Shown piece by piece: positions 1 to 37,879 of a stretch of 64,000 bases of DNA. Numbering within the stretch: position 1 is the first letter of the stretch; each line of letters begins with the position of its first letter. The translations under genes were made by a program, and so were the position numbers. Source of the stretch: Bicyclus anynana (taxonomy: Eukaryota > Arthropoda > Insecta > Lepidoptera > Nymphalidae); assembly GCF_947172395.1 (NCBI RefSeq), contig NC_069100.1:13668109-13732108 (forward strand). Reading direction: 5' to 3'. Below the pieces are notes generated by a model. The model saw nothing but the letters and a program-made list of their open reading frames with translations, ran no database searches and was not told the DNA's origin.

Positions 1-867
1 GTTTCCCACCACATATCTATGCTAGTTATTCAACAATTCCTTAAATTAACCTGATAATTAAATATTTCATTGGTCGAGTACCACAGAGAGTGCGCTAAAT
101 CAATCGTAGTGTTTTATGGATATTTTTTTTAATTAGCCTAACCAAGGACTCAACCCTGGACTTTGTAATGCGCAACGAAATAAGTAAGCCTTAGAGTAAC
201 GAGACATTCATAATAATAAACACATCTTGAGCAAGGTTTATGTCAGAGATGGTAAAATCAATGTCGAATATTGTTTGTATTACATCACTGCATACCTACT
301 TTGTGTCGTAAAACTGCCTCATAGTGTAGTTTGTAGCTTATTCACATCATGAGGTTCCAGGTTTGATTCTCGGATCAGGTAATCCTACTTATAACAATAA
401 TAATTTCTTTATTTATGGTTTACAAAGGCCCTTATGTTACAAACGTGAAAGTTAGTTTGGATGTTTGTTACTCTTTAACGCCGTAACTACTAAACCGATT
501 TGGCTGAAAGTGCTACTCTTTGCCCCGAAAATCTGTTGGTTTCCCGAGATTGTTACTCACACAATCCTTGTTTTCTTTTTAGCACATTTGGCTGTTATTT
601 GACATAAAAATGTGAAAACCATAATTTTACGCAGACGAAATTGCGGTTTTCAACTAGTTTATTTAATATAATAAAACTTTTGACTGACTGATCATTCGCC
701 GCAGTTGAGTAATTAAATTTTTTTTATTGAAAACTGCATATATATTGAAAACTAATAACTGACTCACAAGTTTAGAGGGTTTCTTTGTCTAAAATCTACT
801 CAGTTATCGAATCGTCCAACTTGTATGGACGATCCCTAAGTTTTTTTTTATTTTTTTTTATTATGAA

Positions 868-1105
868 TAAGCAAGCCCTTAGCTGCAATCACGCCTGACG
901 GTAAGCGATGATGCAACCTATGGTGGAATGCGCTTGCCTAGAAGATCCCTATTCACTCTTGACTTGAATATACCCATGTTGTTGGTGGTGGGGAAAATGG
1001 AAGCTGGAAGAGCATGCCACAAGTCTAATCGGATTCCACAATCCACAAAGTATATTCTGAATTCAATGCTCCCAAAAGGTTTGAGTCAAAACTCATTATG
1101 TACGA
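868..1105 (-). repeat. Dispersed lepidopteran repeat fragment
   Basis: Contains AAGCCCTTAGCTGCAATC and GGTAAGCGATGATGCAACC, phrases shared with the SINE-type copies elsewhere in the window. The divergent 3' part was not matched to anything else here. Confidence 0.5.
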
Positions 1106-1934
1106 AAACACTTAAAAGTAATCACCTTTAAAGTACGTACCTACTTCATAATATTATCTCCCGAAACTGAGAATTGATAAAAAGCGTCAGCAAAAAAAAA
1201 ACTCTACTCCTGCATTTCCTGCGACCGTTAACGATAAGAAATCGCGAATGTCCCGTTCATTTCTTAAACTACGTCCCTGACTTCCTTATCACGACGTGAT
1301 AAGGCTTAAAATCGAATAGCAATGTCTTTTCGCTCAGAAAAGACGTGTCTGTTTCAGAAATGTAAGCTCTATTGTGTTTGGATTTAAAGTTCAAATTCAA
1401 TTATGTTAATTAATTTACACGTAGATAGGGTTGTCGCGATTGTTGTAGCATTAATGCTGTCGTTTCGTAATTATTGTTATTACTTATTATGTTTGTACTG
1501 TGAATGTTTTAAATAAGATTTTTGTTTGCTGCGTATTACTAGAGACCCGGCAAACCGCACCGCGCCGCTCGTAACGTTGTTCTGTCATGTAAACTTCTTT
1601 ACAACATATTTTTAAAGCTGCCAAATATACATAAAAAATATTAAACTGGGTCATTTTTTGAAGGAATGCGACCACAAACATTGTCAATTTTTAGTAGGTA
1701 GGTTGGTATGAGCATATAGCACCAGAACCGTTGACACAATCAAAAATGCTTCACAAGATTACGAAAATCTAAAAAATAAACGAATATTACAAAAAACTTA
1801 AAAAATAAATGATCGTGTAAATAATCTATACGTATAATAAATCTGTAGAGAGGTCAATTCTGAGCATGAAATACATTTCCAAAATAACTATCAGGGGGTG
1901 ATTAGTGATCGATACTGATGCCAAAAATGCAGTA

Positions 1935-2204
1935 AGTAAAATTTTCGTCTGTCTGTCTGTATGTTCGTTATAGAAACAAAAACTACTCGACGGATTTTAA
2001 CGAAACTTGGTACAATTATTCATCATACTCCTGGGCAGGTTATAGTATACTTTTTAACACTACGATCAATAGGAGCAGAGCAGTAAATCCGGAAATATTG
2101 GGAAACCGGGAGAAGTTACTTCATTGTTACGGCGACACTACTGCAAGGGCTGAATTAAAGAGGTCTATGGGCGGACGAAGTCGCGAGCTCCGCTAGTGAC
2201 AAAT
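1935..2204 (+). repeat. Dispersed 3'-end repeat ending in GGACGAAGTCGCG..CGCTAGT
   Basis: Starts with a TCTG microsatellite and reads TACTCGACGGATTTTAACGA and then GGGCGGACGAAGTCGCGAGC before CCGCTAGT. This ending recurs (also at 3455-3482), typical of a high-copy lepidopteran element. Confidence 0.6.
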
Positions 2205-2882
2205 ATCACTGAAAAAAAAATTTGACTATCCACAACCCTAATATGATAATTCCCATGCCATTCTTGCATTATGAAACAATTTGACGAATATCGACTTTAG
2301 CACGTCCGGTTAAGATGCAAATCGCTTTGTATCTTTCATTGATACAGAATGCGTATGAGTCAACTCAATTATTATTGCCAGCCGCAATGCACAGCTGATT
2401 CTGATTGTTACGGTTTGTACGTCATGCATAGTAAAATATGCCTTATTTTGATATGCAAAAAGATTGATTATAGATTGAATCTCCATAATGATATAAGTTT
2501 CTTCTTTAAAGGAATATAGACACTATTTTTGTATAGATTGAGTGTAATTTTGTCTGAAGGTTTTGTTTAGATATCTATGAATACAGATTACGTGGCGGAA
2601 TTACAGAGAATGTGGACTGTATTTGTTGATGTCTTAAGTATAATATTGTTTGTTATATTGTTATCTAAAATCTGTCTATTTCTGATTTGGTGTTCAAACC
2701 CACCACGCTGCTGCAGTTAGCGGGCTTACAGTGATTATGTTTGAGAATGCATGGTATGCAGTAAAACCACAGATTTTATAATTTGGGTGAAAAATCACCT
2801 AATTATAATTATTTTACTTTTTACCCAGAACTCAATCTCGGGTTTTCATCATAATACCGAATATATTAAACACTAATAACAA

Positions 2883-3046
2883 AGACGTACCGCCAAGCGA
2901 TTTAGCGTTCCTGTACGATGTCGTATAGAAACCGAAAGGGGTGTGGATTTTCATCCTAGTCCTAACAAGTTAGCCCGCTTCCATCTTAGATTGCATCATC
3001 AATTACCAGGTGAGATTATAGTCAAGGGCTAATTTGTAAAGAATAA
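2883..3046 (+). repeat. SINE body fragment, tRNA head missing
   Basis: Reverse-complement match to the body of the complete SINE at 53627-53955: GTACCGCCAAGCGATTTAGC, CCGAAAGGGGTGTGGATTTT, AACAAGTTAGCCCGCTTCCA, ending in an A-rich tail. 5' truncated. Confidence 0.8.
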
Positions 3047-3214
3047 AAAAAAACAGTAGCGGACGCCCGATACTCCGTTCGCGTGAAAGGCTATGTTCTG
3101 CTCCAAAGTCTAATTTTTCTCTATACCAATTTTCATCCAAATTAGTTCAGCGGCTTAACCGTGAAAACTTACAGCTTAACAGACAGACAAACTTACGAGT
3201 TTATTAGCATTTTT

Positions 3215-3366
3215 AGTCATCATCATCATCATTATCAGCCGATGGACATCCACTGCTGGACATAGGCCTCTTGCATGGATTTCCAAGAACAACGGTCTCG
3301 AACCGTCAGCATCCAGCGGCTCCTTCAACCCGCTTCATATCCTCTTTCCACCTACTGTAAGGGGGG
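3215..3366 (-). repeat. RTE-like LINE 3' end, antisense fragment
   Basis: On the minus strand it reads ...GAGGCCTATGTCCAGCAGTG GATGTCCATCGGCTGA followed by a (ATG)n tail, the C-terminal EAYVQQW-type ending of a LINE reverse transcriptase. It runs into a poly-G tract at 3361. Confidence 0.7.
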
Positions 3367-3692
3367 GGGGGGTTTGAGCGGTCGCATTTATAGTATTAGT
3401 ATAGATTCGACTAACCTGTGATTGCCAGACCTTTGACAGTGTACACCGATTTCCCGCAGACGAAGTCGTGGGCGTCCGCTAGTAAACAAATAAAAGCTTC
3501 CGTTTCTCTGAAGCACAACGAAATTGTTTAGTTTATATCCAACATATTATAGCTGCAGATGTTATTGGTTTCCGTTCAGCTCGGTTTTCTTTAACGTTAC
3601 TGGTCTGTGACGTTTTGTAAATAGACGGAACGTAGGACCTTAATAATGTTATTATATTTATTTATCTACACTAATATTGTAAGTATTTATTA

Positions 3693-3780
3693 TTGTTTAT
3701 ACTGCTCGTTAGTCCAGTGATTAATTTGTTCACCTATGGATCACGAGGTCCTGAGTTTCATTCGGTTGGGAAAGAGATAT
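3693..3780 (+). repeat. tRNA-derived SINE head remnant
   Basis: TTAGTCCAGTGATTAA (A-box-like) and GAGTTTCATTC (degenerate B box) lie about 45 bases apart. Too degenerate to be a tRNA gene. Confidence 0.45.
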
Positions 3781-4275
3781 TGGATTTCTTTTGCCTTAGT
3801 TATGTTATTCACTTGCCCATATGTCATAGGAGGATGAGGAGAAAACTCTTTGAGAGCAGAAAGAAACAACTATCTGTACAAACTAAATTTCATTTTACGC
3901 GGATAAAGTCGCGTTTGTCCACTAGTTATAAAATAAAACACTTGCGCTACTAAAAATAAACGGGACGCTCGGCTAAATACAATATTTTCCTTCCAATAAA
4001 TCTGGTTAGCGAAATTATACTCTTTTAACTGAGTCCTTGGGTTGAAATTACAGTGACGCGTTCGCGCCACCCTACCTCGTTTCAAATTGATATTAAGCCA
4101 ACCATATTACTTAGGGTTGTCATGTATCTTGTCGCGTTAATTTTTACCGACTTATAAAGAGGTGGTTCTGTATTGACCCTTTCGGTTTATGTGTGTATGT
4201 CTGCGAGTTCTCTAAAACTAGTGATCCGATTTGGATGATCGTTATTGTATTTAAATGTGTATTATTACTCGTATA

Positions 4276-4401
4276 CCCACTGACATTAAGTAAGCTCACA
4301 TGCCTGCAGCGCTAACGTGTAAAAACGATAAAAACTGACCGTTTTTACACGAAGATCAGTTTTTTACACGTTAGCGAGTGAGCTTACTTGATCGTCAGTG
4401 G
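4276..4401. mobile_element. Hairpin MITE
   Basis: Terminal inverted repeats: CCACTGACATTAAGTAAGCT at the left and GAGCTTACTTGATCGTCAGT at the right end. The interior is also palindromic (CGCTAACGTGTAAAAACG against TTTTTTACACGTTAGCG). No coding capacity. Confidence 0.8.
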
Positions 4402-5574
4402 CTGATATTAAGGAAATGTTTTATTACTTTCACATAATACGAGTATATTGAAGGTATACGGAGGTCAGCTGTTTACTTGAAAAAAATTTATTAAAATTAA
4501 TCTCTTCCCTACTGCAAATATTTTCACACTTTGTTACTATGTACGAGTATGTAATGTATTAAAATTTTGTACTCTCTTGTAAAATGTTTTCTATTATGAA
4601 CACTACCTTCTCTCAGCCAAGTGAAAAAAAATATTAGGTTAAATAAACATTTCTTTAAAAACAGCATTTAAGGAACAAAATTCAAACCCCACCTAAACAA
4701 GATCAGTGATTTTTAAGAAAATCGCAAGCATACTAACAATTATATACACGGGTATGACACAGAACCTCGATCTTTGAAATCGGTTACTAAGTAATTAAGA
4801 GATTAACTTTGTGTACTAATGAATTTATCATATACTTTCAGTATTTTATAGAAAACCACTCGAAATATATATAAATACTATATTTTACTTTGTCTTAAAC
4901 AAATGTAGACTTTATTTCAATATTCCGTAAGTTTAAAATCAAATAAAGCGTTGCCAACCCTAATTCAATTTATTATTAAACTCGCCATGGTCGAGGGTTG
5001 TCACTTCTATGTTTAAGTTTCATTTATTTAAATTATTTTTCTTTATAAAAATTTCAAGTATCCTTAGATTATATCCTTGAACTTTCCAAGTATCACATTT
5101 TATTTCAAGAGCGCTGTTTTTTCTTAACCAGATGTTATTAAGTTGAAAAATGTGTTGCGATTTAAATGAATGGGTATTTTTTATATCTATTATAATTGGA
5201 TTTAGAAAAAAACTAACTAACATAACTCTAATACTTATATCATAATAGTACATTATGAAATAAGTGTGGTAAGTTGAAAATTACAACCGAAGCGATATTG
5301 CTAGCCCGAGCCGTTGCCGAGTACGATATTGAAATTGGTGAAATATGAGACCATTTAGGAGGAGTGTGGAGTGTGTAAACTCAATAGTTGTTGTTGTCCC
5401 TTAGTCTACTACTAATAGTCAGTCAAAAATCAATTTTAATATATTTTAAACTAGCAGAAACATGTAGTTTCACCCGCGTATTTAACATTTCCATTAAAAG
5501 ACGGGGATAAAATATAGCCCGTGTTAGGTACTGCTTGAAAATGTAGCTTTCTATTGTTTCTCTTCTCTTGTGGG

Positions 5575-5738
5575 AGTTTTCAATGATTTCATACTGTGAC
5601 GATCGCGTAACCGTAAACGCGAATTACTAAGTAATTGAAACAGCGCCATCTAGTGGCACTACCGCACAACTGTTTCAATTCCTTAGAAATTCGCGTTTAC
5701 GGTTACGCGACAGTCACAGTATGAAAGCATTGAAAACT
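5575..5738. mobile_element. Foldback MITE with long arms
   Basis: Arms of about 70 bases: left contains TTTCATACTGTGACGATCGC and CGTAACCGTAAACGCGAATT, right the inverse, around a 25-base centre containing CCATCTAGTGGCACTACC. Near-identical arms indicate a recent foldback. Confidence 0.85.
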
Positions 5739-6074
5739 GCCACTAGACACACAGAAGAAGATGAAGAAATACTTTATTGCACACACTATAAGACGAATTA
5801 AAAACAAACAGGTGGGAATCGAACCACTGAACTCACGATTTTTTGTCGATAAAATTGTCATCCCTAACTTGTATAGGGGTGGGATTTCCCGGTGAATTTT
5901 ATTTTTAATTAAACTACCATTCACGGAGTATTGCACGGCTTGTTCGATATCGGAACAGTTTTCATTTGATGAAAAATAAAGTCTCTTTTATGTTTTTACA
6001 TTTTTATTTGTCGAAATATTTCCTTTGAAGTCCTCTGGCAAATGTAACGCGACAAATTAAAAAATCTACATGGT

Positions 6075-6245
6075 GAGGGATGATGACAATTTTTTAAATT
6101 GTAAATAAATTAAGAGTATGCTAATAGTAAAGCAATTTTGTAGAAGTAACAAGCTATCTGCGATTACTACTTTCGGAGCTACAGGGATTTAAAGGGTCAA
6201 TTTTGCGGCGCTTCCCCGGGTCGCTAACAAACGCTCCATACTAAA
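6075..6245 (+). repeat. Dispersed repeat, partner of 32095-32270
   Basis: Shares, in inverted orientation with 32095-32270, the run from AGTATGCTAATAGTAAAGCA through GATTACTACTTTCGGAGC to CGCGGC-like GC patches. Confidence 0.7.
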
Positions 6246-6599
6246 TAGCACGAATTGATGACGTCGTCGATTAATTAGATTTGAACAATTCGTTGTTTGC
6301 TCAAACAAATTACAAATATCTTTTTATTTATTTATTTTATAATAACTTTATTGCAGAAAAAAGAAAACAACAAAAGAACACATCTATTTTATAGGCAAAA
6401 GGCAGAGTAAAGATACAAAAGGTGACCTTATCACTAATAGTGATCTCTTCCAGGCAACCTAAATAGCTTGGTTATTTATGCGTTTTTATATTTACTTTAT
6501 ATTATGAAAAATGTCACATTGAATGTAAAGAAGCTAAAATGTGTGAGTTTTTACTTTAAATTAAAATATATTTGATGGACTTCGAAGTTTTATAATCTT

Positions 6600-6790
6600 A
6601 CTAGCCGTCCCGGTCAAGCTTCGCTTTGACTTATGTGCACTTCTTTCCTATCCCTACTTTACACTACTCTACCCCTACCCGACCCCTACCCTACCCTAAA
6701 GAACATATCAAGAGAAAGGTAAGATAAATCCGTTGAGCCGTTCTAGAGTTTTAATAGCAAATAATTTTTATATATACAGATTTATTTTAC
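6600..6790 (+). repeat. Dispersed 3'-end repeat with CCCTA tract
   Basis: Opens ACTAGCCGTCCCGGTCAAGC, then a TACCCCTACCC-type tract and GTTGAGCCGTTCTAGAGTTT. The same layout recurs at 19835-19990 and 30566-30905. Confidence 0.6.
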
Positions 6791-7062
6791 AAACAACTGA
6801 CTGACAATCGTTTTTTTTAAATGTATTCATTAGTTACTAAGTTAATTAGACCTTATTGACACGAATGTCTCATAAAAATATATTCAAACCTAGTCATCAT
6901 TCCTATTAGTAGAACTTTTAGTAAAAGGGATTTGGATCCTCCACGCTTGTCTAATACAAGTTGGCGGTCTCAGGGTGAAATGGCCTTCTCTTCATCTATC
7001 ACTATCAGATATTATGTAACTGATGGCAAGACTAACGAACAGTTATTTAATTTTATATATTA

Positions 7063-7305
7063 ATAGCGGACGCCCATTACTTCGTCCGCGTGGAATTCAG
7101 TTTTTCACTAATCCCGCGGGAACCATGGATTTTTCCGGGATGAAAACTATCCTGTATTAATCCAGAGTGAAATCTATTTCCATTCCAAATTTCAGCCAAA
7201 TCGCTTCAGTAGACGTAAAGGAGTAACAAACAAACGTAGCAGCGTAAAGGAGTAACACACACACACACACACAAACTTTCGCCTTTATAATATTAGTGTG
7301 ATAAT
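7063..7305 (+). repeat. Dispersed 3'-end repeat with AC microsatellite
   Basis: Starts TAGCGGACGCCCATTACTTC, has TTCAGCCAAATCGCTTCAGT, an (AC)n run near 7254-7273 and ends ACTTTCGCCTTTATAATATT. A second copy is at 41447-41660. Confidence 0.7.
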
Positions 7306-7315
7306 GTATACTCAA

Positions 7316-7383
7316 GAGGCATAATTATCCGCCCTCTTTAATATGACTCGAGTATATTAAAGTGGGCGGACAATTGTGCCTCT
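7316..7383. mobile_element. Mini hairpin element, copy 1
   Basis: AGAGGCATAATTATCCGCCC at the left pairs with GGGCGGACAATTGTGCCTCT at the right around a short centre. Same family as 43150-43218. Confidence 0.8.
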
Positions 7384-7647
7384 GCGTATAGTATTATTGT
7401 AATCTGCGCTTTTAGATATGCACAAACACACACACACACACACGATATCGCTGAACTTTTATGACCATAAATGGTCATTTACCACGCTGTTACGAGTACA
7501 ATATACAATAGATAAGAGCCTTTTCACACTAGTTTAAGCGTTTGTCGATGTTACGCAACGTAGACGCGGCGCTAAATGTTCGAGTGTCCTATAAATAATA
7601 ATAATAATAGATCAAACTGAAGTGGATGATTAATATTATATTATTAC

Positions 7648-7845
7648 TAGTAGACGCCGCGCGGTTTCACCCGCGTGGTTCCCGTTCTCGTAGGAATACG
7701 GGGATAAAATATAGCCTATAGCCTTCCTCGATAAATGGGCTATCTAACACTGAGAGAATTTTTCAAATCGGGCTAGTAATTTCTGAGATTAACGCGTTCA
7801 ATCAAACAAACAAACTCTTTAATTTTATAATATTAGTATATATAC
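7648..7845 (+). repeat. Dispersed 3'-end repeat (GACGCCGCG family), copy 1
   Basis: Reads TAGACGCCGCGCGGTTTCAC, GGAATACGGGGATAAAATAT, GATAAATGGGCTATCTAACA and ends in AAACAAACAAACTC plus an AT tail. Copies 2 and 3 are at 40858-41035 and 56159-56331. Confidence 0.8.
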
Positions 7846-9829
7846 TAATTATCTAATTAACGGACAAAGGCCTCGTCCAATAATTTTGAATTTTGTGTTA
7901 TTTGATGCTATAATACATGTTCCATACATATTAGTTACTAATTTCGTTACTTTATAAAAAATATATAGGGTTGCCAAGTTATATATTTTAATATAAAAAT
8001 TTTCCCTAGTCTATGTCATTTGAAGTCAAGTATTATTGAAGTAAAACTTATTTAGGCACGCTTGATTCGGGAACATGGTAGCAACGCGACGTTTCGCTTC
8101 TACTGTGCGCCAATATTTATTTATTCTGTTGTAAAGTACCAATTTGGTACTTCATAAGATTACGATGTAGCCTACTTATAGTATGATTAATTAGTAATTT
8201 AACTTAAACTTATAGTATATGTATTATTAATATACTAAGATGATGTCCAATAACTTAATCATAGTCTTTCACTAAATATTACATTAGGTCACTTTGTTTA
8301 CGTGATCTTCCATGTAGCAGTTAACACTAACTCAAATGGTTTGGTCCGCTTAAGTCTTCTGTGTTCACTGTGTTCGTAACGTCGAGTAGCGCCAATGTGA
8401 ATGGAGCTTTAGTGTAACGTTGTCGTAGCTCTGCGTTGCGTACGACGAATGCCTGATCGGTAGTGATCAGTGTGATGGGCCTTTAACAGGCTGGTATTAG
8501 GTATCGCCGGTCACTATGACGGTGGCAATAAAAATAACGTGTAGGTGTATAAGACAATGACTCACTAAACGAAATGTTTATTCAGTATAATCCTTATCAT
8601 GTACTATTTTTATGCTTATTCGTCACTGTTTACTTATTCGTCGTTAATATATCGGGGAAAAGTTAATTATACCTAACTATTGCCTACCTGTTAGTTATTA
8701 TAGACTGCATCACTGAATTGTATGTCCCATTAAATTATTAATAATATAATTATTATAATTTATATTAATATTATAACAGAAAACGCAAATAAAACTTTTG
8801 TTATTTTTAATTTTGTTCGCCGAGCGTTTCGTTTGAGCAATGTTTTCATACTTTATGAAAACTTCAGATACTATTACTTACTCGTAATTACTTTCTTTGT
8901 TCAGAACCCACGGCACGTTAGATTTATTACTCGCACATACCTTTTCGATTCGCGTTGGTCTAGTGGTTAAATAGATAGATATATTATTTATTGCACATAT
9001 CAAAAAATATATAATGTGAAAGATTAAATTCCACTTATGATTTTGGAGGAAAACCAAATCACACGGGCTAATTATCGGGATATCATTTTCTACAAACTGA
9101 TATCGTATACTACTTATATCATGGTATGTCTCGACTAGGCTCCATGCTTTACGTCAGGGACGGCAAATGCACAAAGTAACACTATCAATCGTCACCGAAT
9201 CGATAATTTAACTTACTACTACAGTTCTACCCTATAACTACAATATTGATCAGGGATAGCGCTGATACTATCAGATGGAAACCAGGATTAACTATCGTAT
9301 AGCAGGGGAGCAACCACGAGCGGATCACGGACTTGCAACCGATGGCAGTAGGGTTAAGGGGCTGACAGATGTCCACAGACAAACAACTGACAGATAAACG
9401 ACACGTACTTTGACGTTTCTAACAGATATCACTATCAAATTAGTTCCTCTAATTAATATAAGATGGCGCTCTTATTATCTAACTCTCCGACATATACCTA
9501 ATTATATAAAACTACAAATTAAAAAAAATGGTAGAAATATGCAGAAGGCTGTCTCTTCTACGGTCTAAATTCTCAATAACGTATTTGTCAAATAACATAC
9601 GTCAAAGTTAGTGAATTAGCCAGCTGGTCATTATTACTGAAATCTGACAGTGAAAGAGGTAAAATATAATCATGTTAAGCCCGCTAACCTGCAATGGAGT
9701 AGCGTGGTGAATCTAAGCTCCTTATTCCCTCTCCTATAAGAAGGAAGGCTCTGTATTGGGCCGTCAAAATAAGGTGATAATTGTTATGTCAATATCTAAA
9801 AAATACTGATGATTTCTGTCTCTTTCCAG

Positions 9830-35869
<26,040 letters not shown>

Positions 35870-36958
35870 CAACCGGGCACCGAACCCAGAGCCCCCGGTG
35901 TCGACAGTGTTACAAGTGCAGTGTGTAGTGATCTGGCACGAACCATAAACAATGCGCGCCATAGAGGAGGAGTTACGACAGAAAGTGATTTGAGTACCGT
36001 AAACAACAAAGTTACAGAAGAAATAACTAATTTGCGTACTGTAGACAACAATGGTAAAGAAGAAATATCAAGATATGGTGATTTGTGTACCATTCCCAAC
36101 AACGATAAAGAAGAACTAACAAGAATTAATCATTTGTGTACTGTTAACATCAATGTTGAAGAAAAAATAACAAGAACCATTCATTTATCTACTGTAAACA
36201 ACAATGCTGAAGAAGAAATAACAAGGAACATATATTTGTGTACCAGAAACAACCATGTCAAAGAAGATATAACAAGAAACATTGTCTTGTTTACCATTAA
36301 CATTGATATCAAAGAAAATGGTGATGAAACAAACATTGATTGGCAAACAATATACAAAAATATGGTAAAACATAGAGAACAAATAACAATATCCATTATC
36401 TTGTGGAATTTTAACAACAATATAGAGGGAAAATTGGCAACAACAAACATGTATTGGTGCTCTTTTAACAACAATGTGTTACATAGAGAAGAATCTGATT
36501 TGTGTACCTTAAACAACAATATAAAGGTGCTTATTGAAATTACGGCACCAATCAATTTGCATTTTATCAACATTATCAAAGTACATGATAAAGAAATAAA
36601 TTTAGATCCTTTGAACAACAATATAAAGGACAAAACACCAACTGGACGCGATAACCTTACCAAGGATTGTAAAGAGACAATAATGTGCAGTGAAAAAAAT
36701 GAACTTGTGTTTATGGTTTATGAGAAATTCAAAGGTAATTTTGAAAATACTCAAATGCTTTTTAAACAATATTTTAATGAAAATAGTGCACATTTTAAGA
36801 GTTATTTTAAGAAATGTTCTAGAAATATTGTAATGGATTTTAAAGTATTAAAAAAATATCTCAATGTCTCTATTATTGATATCAATGTAGCAATCATAAA
36901 GAAATTGTTTAAAACCAATGTCTTTGCTAAAAGCTTGTTAATTCAATGGCCTAAATGA
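35870..36958 (+). CDS. In-frame 362-codon extension after the E(Pc) stop (candidate readthrough)
   Basis: Seen directly: after the TGA at 35867 the same frame has no stop until TGA at 36956-36958. The first ATG in this frame is only at 36362, well inside, so independent translation from its own AUG would lose most of the repeat section. From about 35990 the frame encodes degenerate 17-residue units of the form LCTVNNNxEEEITRNIH; the first unit is 14 residues, then five of 17, then looser units up to about residue 258 of the extension. Size changes between units keep the frame. The last 100 or so residues are non-repetitive and Lys/Phe/Asn-rich (VYEKFKGNFENTQMLFKQYF). I recognise no known domain. 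Codon use is far more AT-rich than in the E(Pc) exons. Alternatives are a 3' UTR kept open by a 51-base repeat, or an alternative splice that skips the stop. Confidence 0.4.
   Translation, partial: QPGTEPRAPGVDSVTSAVCSDLARTINNARHRGGVTTESDLSTVNNKVTEEITNLRTVDNNGKEEISRYGDLCTIPNNDKEELTRINHLCTVNINVEEKITRTIHLSTVNNNAEEEITRNIYLCTRNNHVKEDITRNIVLFTINIDIKENGDETNIDWQTIYKNMVKHREQITISIILWNFNNNIEGKLATTNMYWCSFNNNVLHREESDLCTLNNNIKVLIEITAPINLHFINIIKVHDKEINLDPLNNNIKDKTPTGRDNLTKDCKETIMCSEKNELVFMVYEKFKGNFENTQMLFKQYFNENSAHFKSYFKKCSRNIVMDFKVLKKYLNVSIIDINVAIIKKLFKTNVFAKSLLIQWPK
35990..36360 (+). repeat. 51-base (17-codon) degenerate tandem repeat
   Basis: Successive units begin at 35990, 36032, 36083, 36134, 36185, 36236 and 36287. 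The spacing is 42 then 51 each time, always a multiple of three. The conserved core is an Asn-Asn pair followed by Glu-Glu-Ile-Thr-Arg. More divergent NNNI units continue to about 36630. Confidence 0.75.
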
Positions 36959-37834
36959 AATATAAATTAAATATATAGGACAAATATAATCATATAAACA
37001 AGGCATTCCAGCTTTCATGCATTCATCTGTGACAAAATAAAATAGAGAAATAAATTCAATAGTTTAACAGACGTTTTGAAGCTATCCGGGGATCCTTAAT
37101 CATGAACTTGTTCATGCTAGTTCTGATTTATTGACATATGTGCATCTTGTCACAACACTGAACTGAAAGCTGCCTGTGAAAGAATCTGATGATCATGGGA
37201 CTGTAGCTTTTAGCCTTAGAGAGTTGTTGTATTAGCCATTGAAAGCTCGGCTTCTGCTAGCCGTTGGGTTGCTCTCTGGCAGTGTCTTTGTGGTTGATCA
37301 AACTCCCTGGCAAATTCACAGTCACAGTGCTAAAATAACACAGAAAACTTAATTTAAAAAATATGTCTAGTAAATTTATCCAAACGTCAAAAACACTTGT
37401 CCATTTTTGACGTCACAATGTTACTTGATGTCACTAAAGGAATAAACGTCAAACTAATTATTAACTAACAATTTTGTCTAACACTCTGTTTGCTTAAGGT
37501 TTAGTGTTAATATGAAAAATCATGAAAAAGTTAAAATATCATGGCTGACAGTTTTGACTCGTATTTTCAAAAATATAAAAAAAAAATTCACATCTCAAAA
37601 AAATTTTTTTTTAATCTAGCAGAATGCTAATGAGCAATTTAAAAAAATACTATTTAAATAAAAGTATCAACTAGCCTATTTGACTACATGTTGCTCTTGT
37701 CCCATAACAATCTCTCTTCATGTCTTAGGCCTGATTTATATAGTAAACATAAATGATTATGTGAAGAGTAATGTTGATGATTTGATGATATAATATCATC
37801 ATCATAATCATTAACAATATTTGCGATTGCAAAG
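36959..37834 (+). other. Probable E(Pc) 3' UTR and downstream sequence
   Basis: No open frame of note. AATAAA at 37036-37041 and further AATAAA-like motifs could serve as polyadenylation signals for E(Pc). Otherwise unremarkable AT-rich sequence. Confidence 0.4.
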
Positions 37835-37879
37835 AAATTAGCCCAGATATCCTATTTTATAGGATATCTGGGCTAATTT
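37835..37879. repeat. Perfect 21-base hairpin
   Basis: AAATTAGCCCAGATATCCTA (T) at 37835-37855 is exactly inverse to 37859-37879, with a 3-base TTT loop. Origin unknown; it lies about 0.9 kb past the end of the E(Pc) extension. Confidence 0.9.

Larger units (their letters stand above)
1..9829 (+). other. Upstream/intronic AT-rich region, no exon recognised
   Basis: Searched for the missing N-terminal E(Pc) exons; no stretch resembling the family start was recognised. Apart from the repeats listed separately (SINE fragments, MITE hairpins, 3'-end repeats), the sequence shows AT-rich DNA with many stops. tRNA-like SINE heads occur near 120-190, 350-375 and 8955-8970. It is probably E(Pc) intron, since the first visible exon begins mid-codon. 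Confidence 0.6.

Noticed and set aside
36181..36663. 160-codon open frame on the minus strand over the E(Pc) extension
   Set aside because: It is the mirror of the 51-base repeat; a repeat lacking stops on one strand often lacks them on the other. It does weaken the readthrough argument slightly, which is why confidence there is kept moderate.
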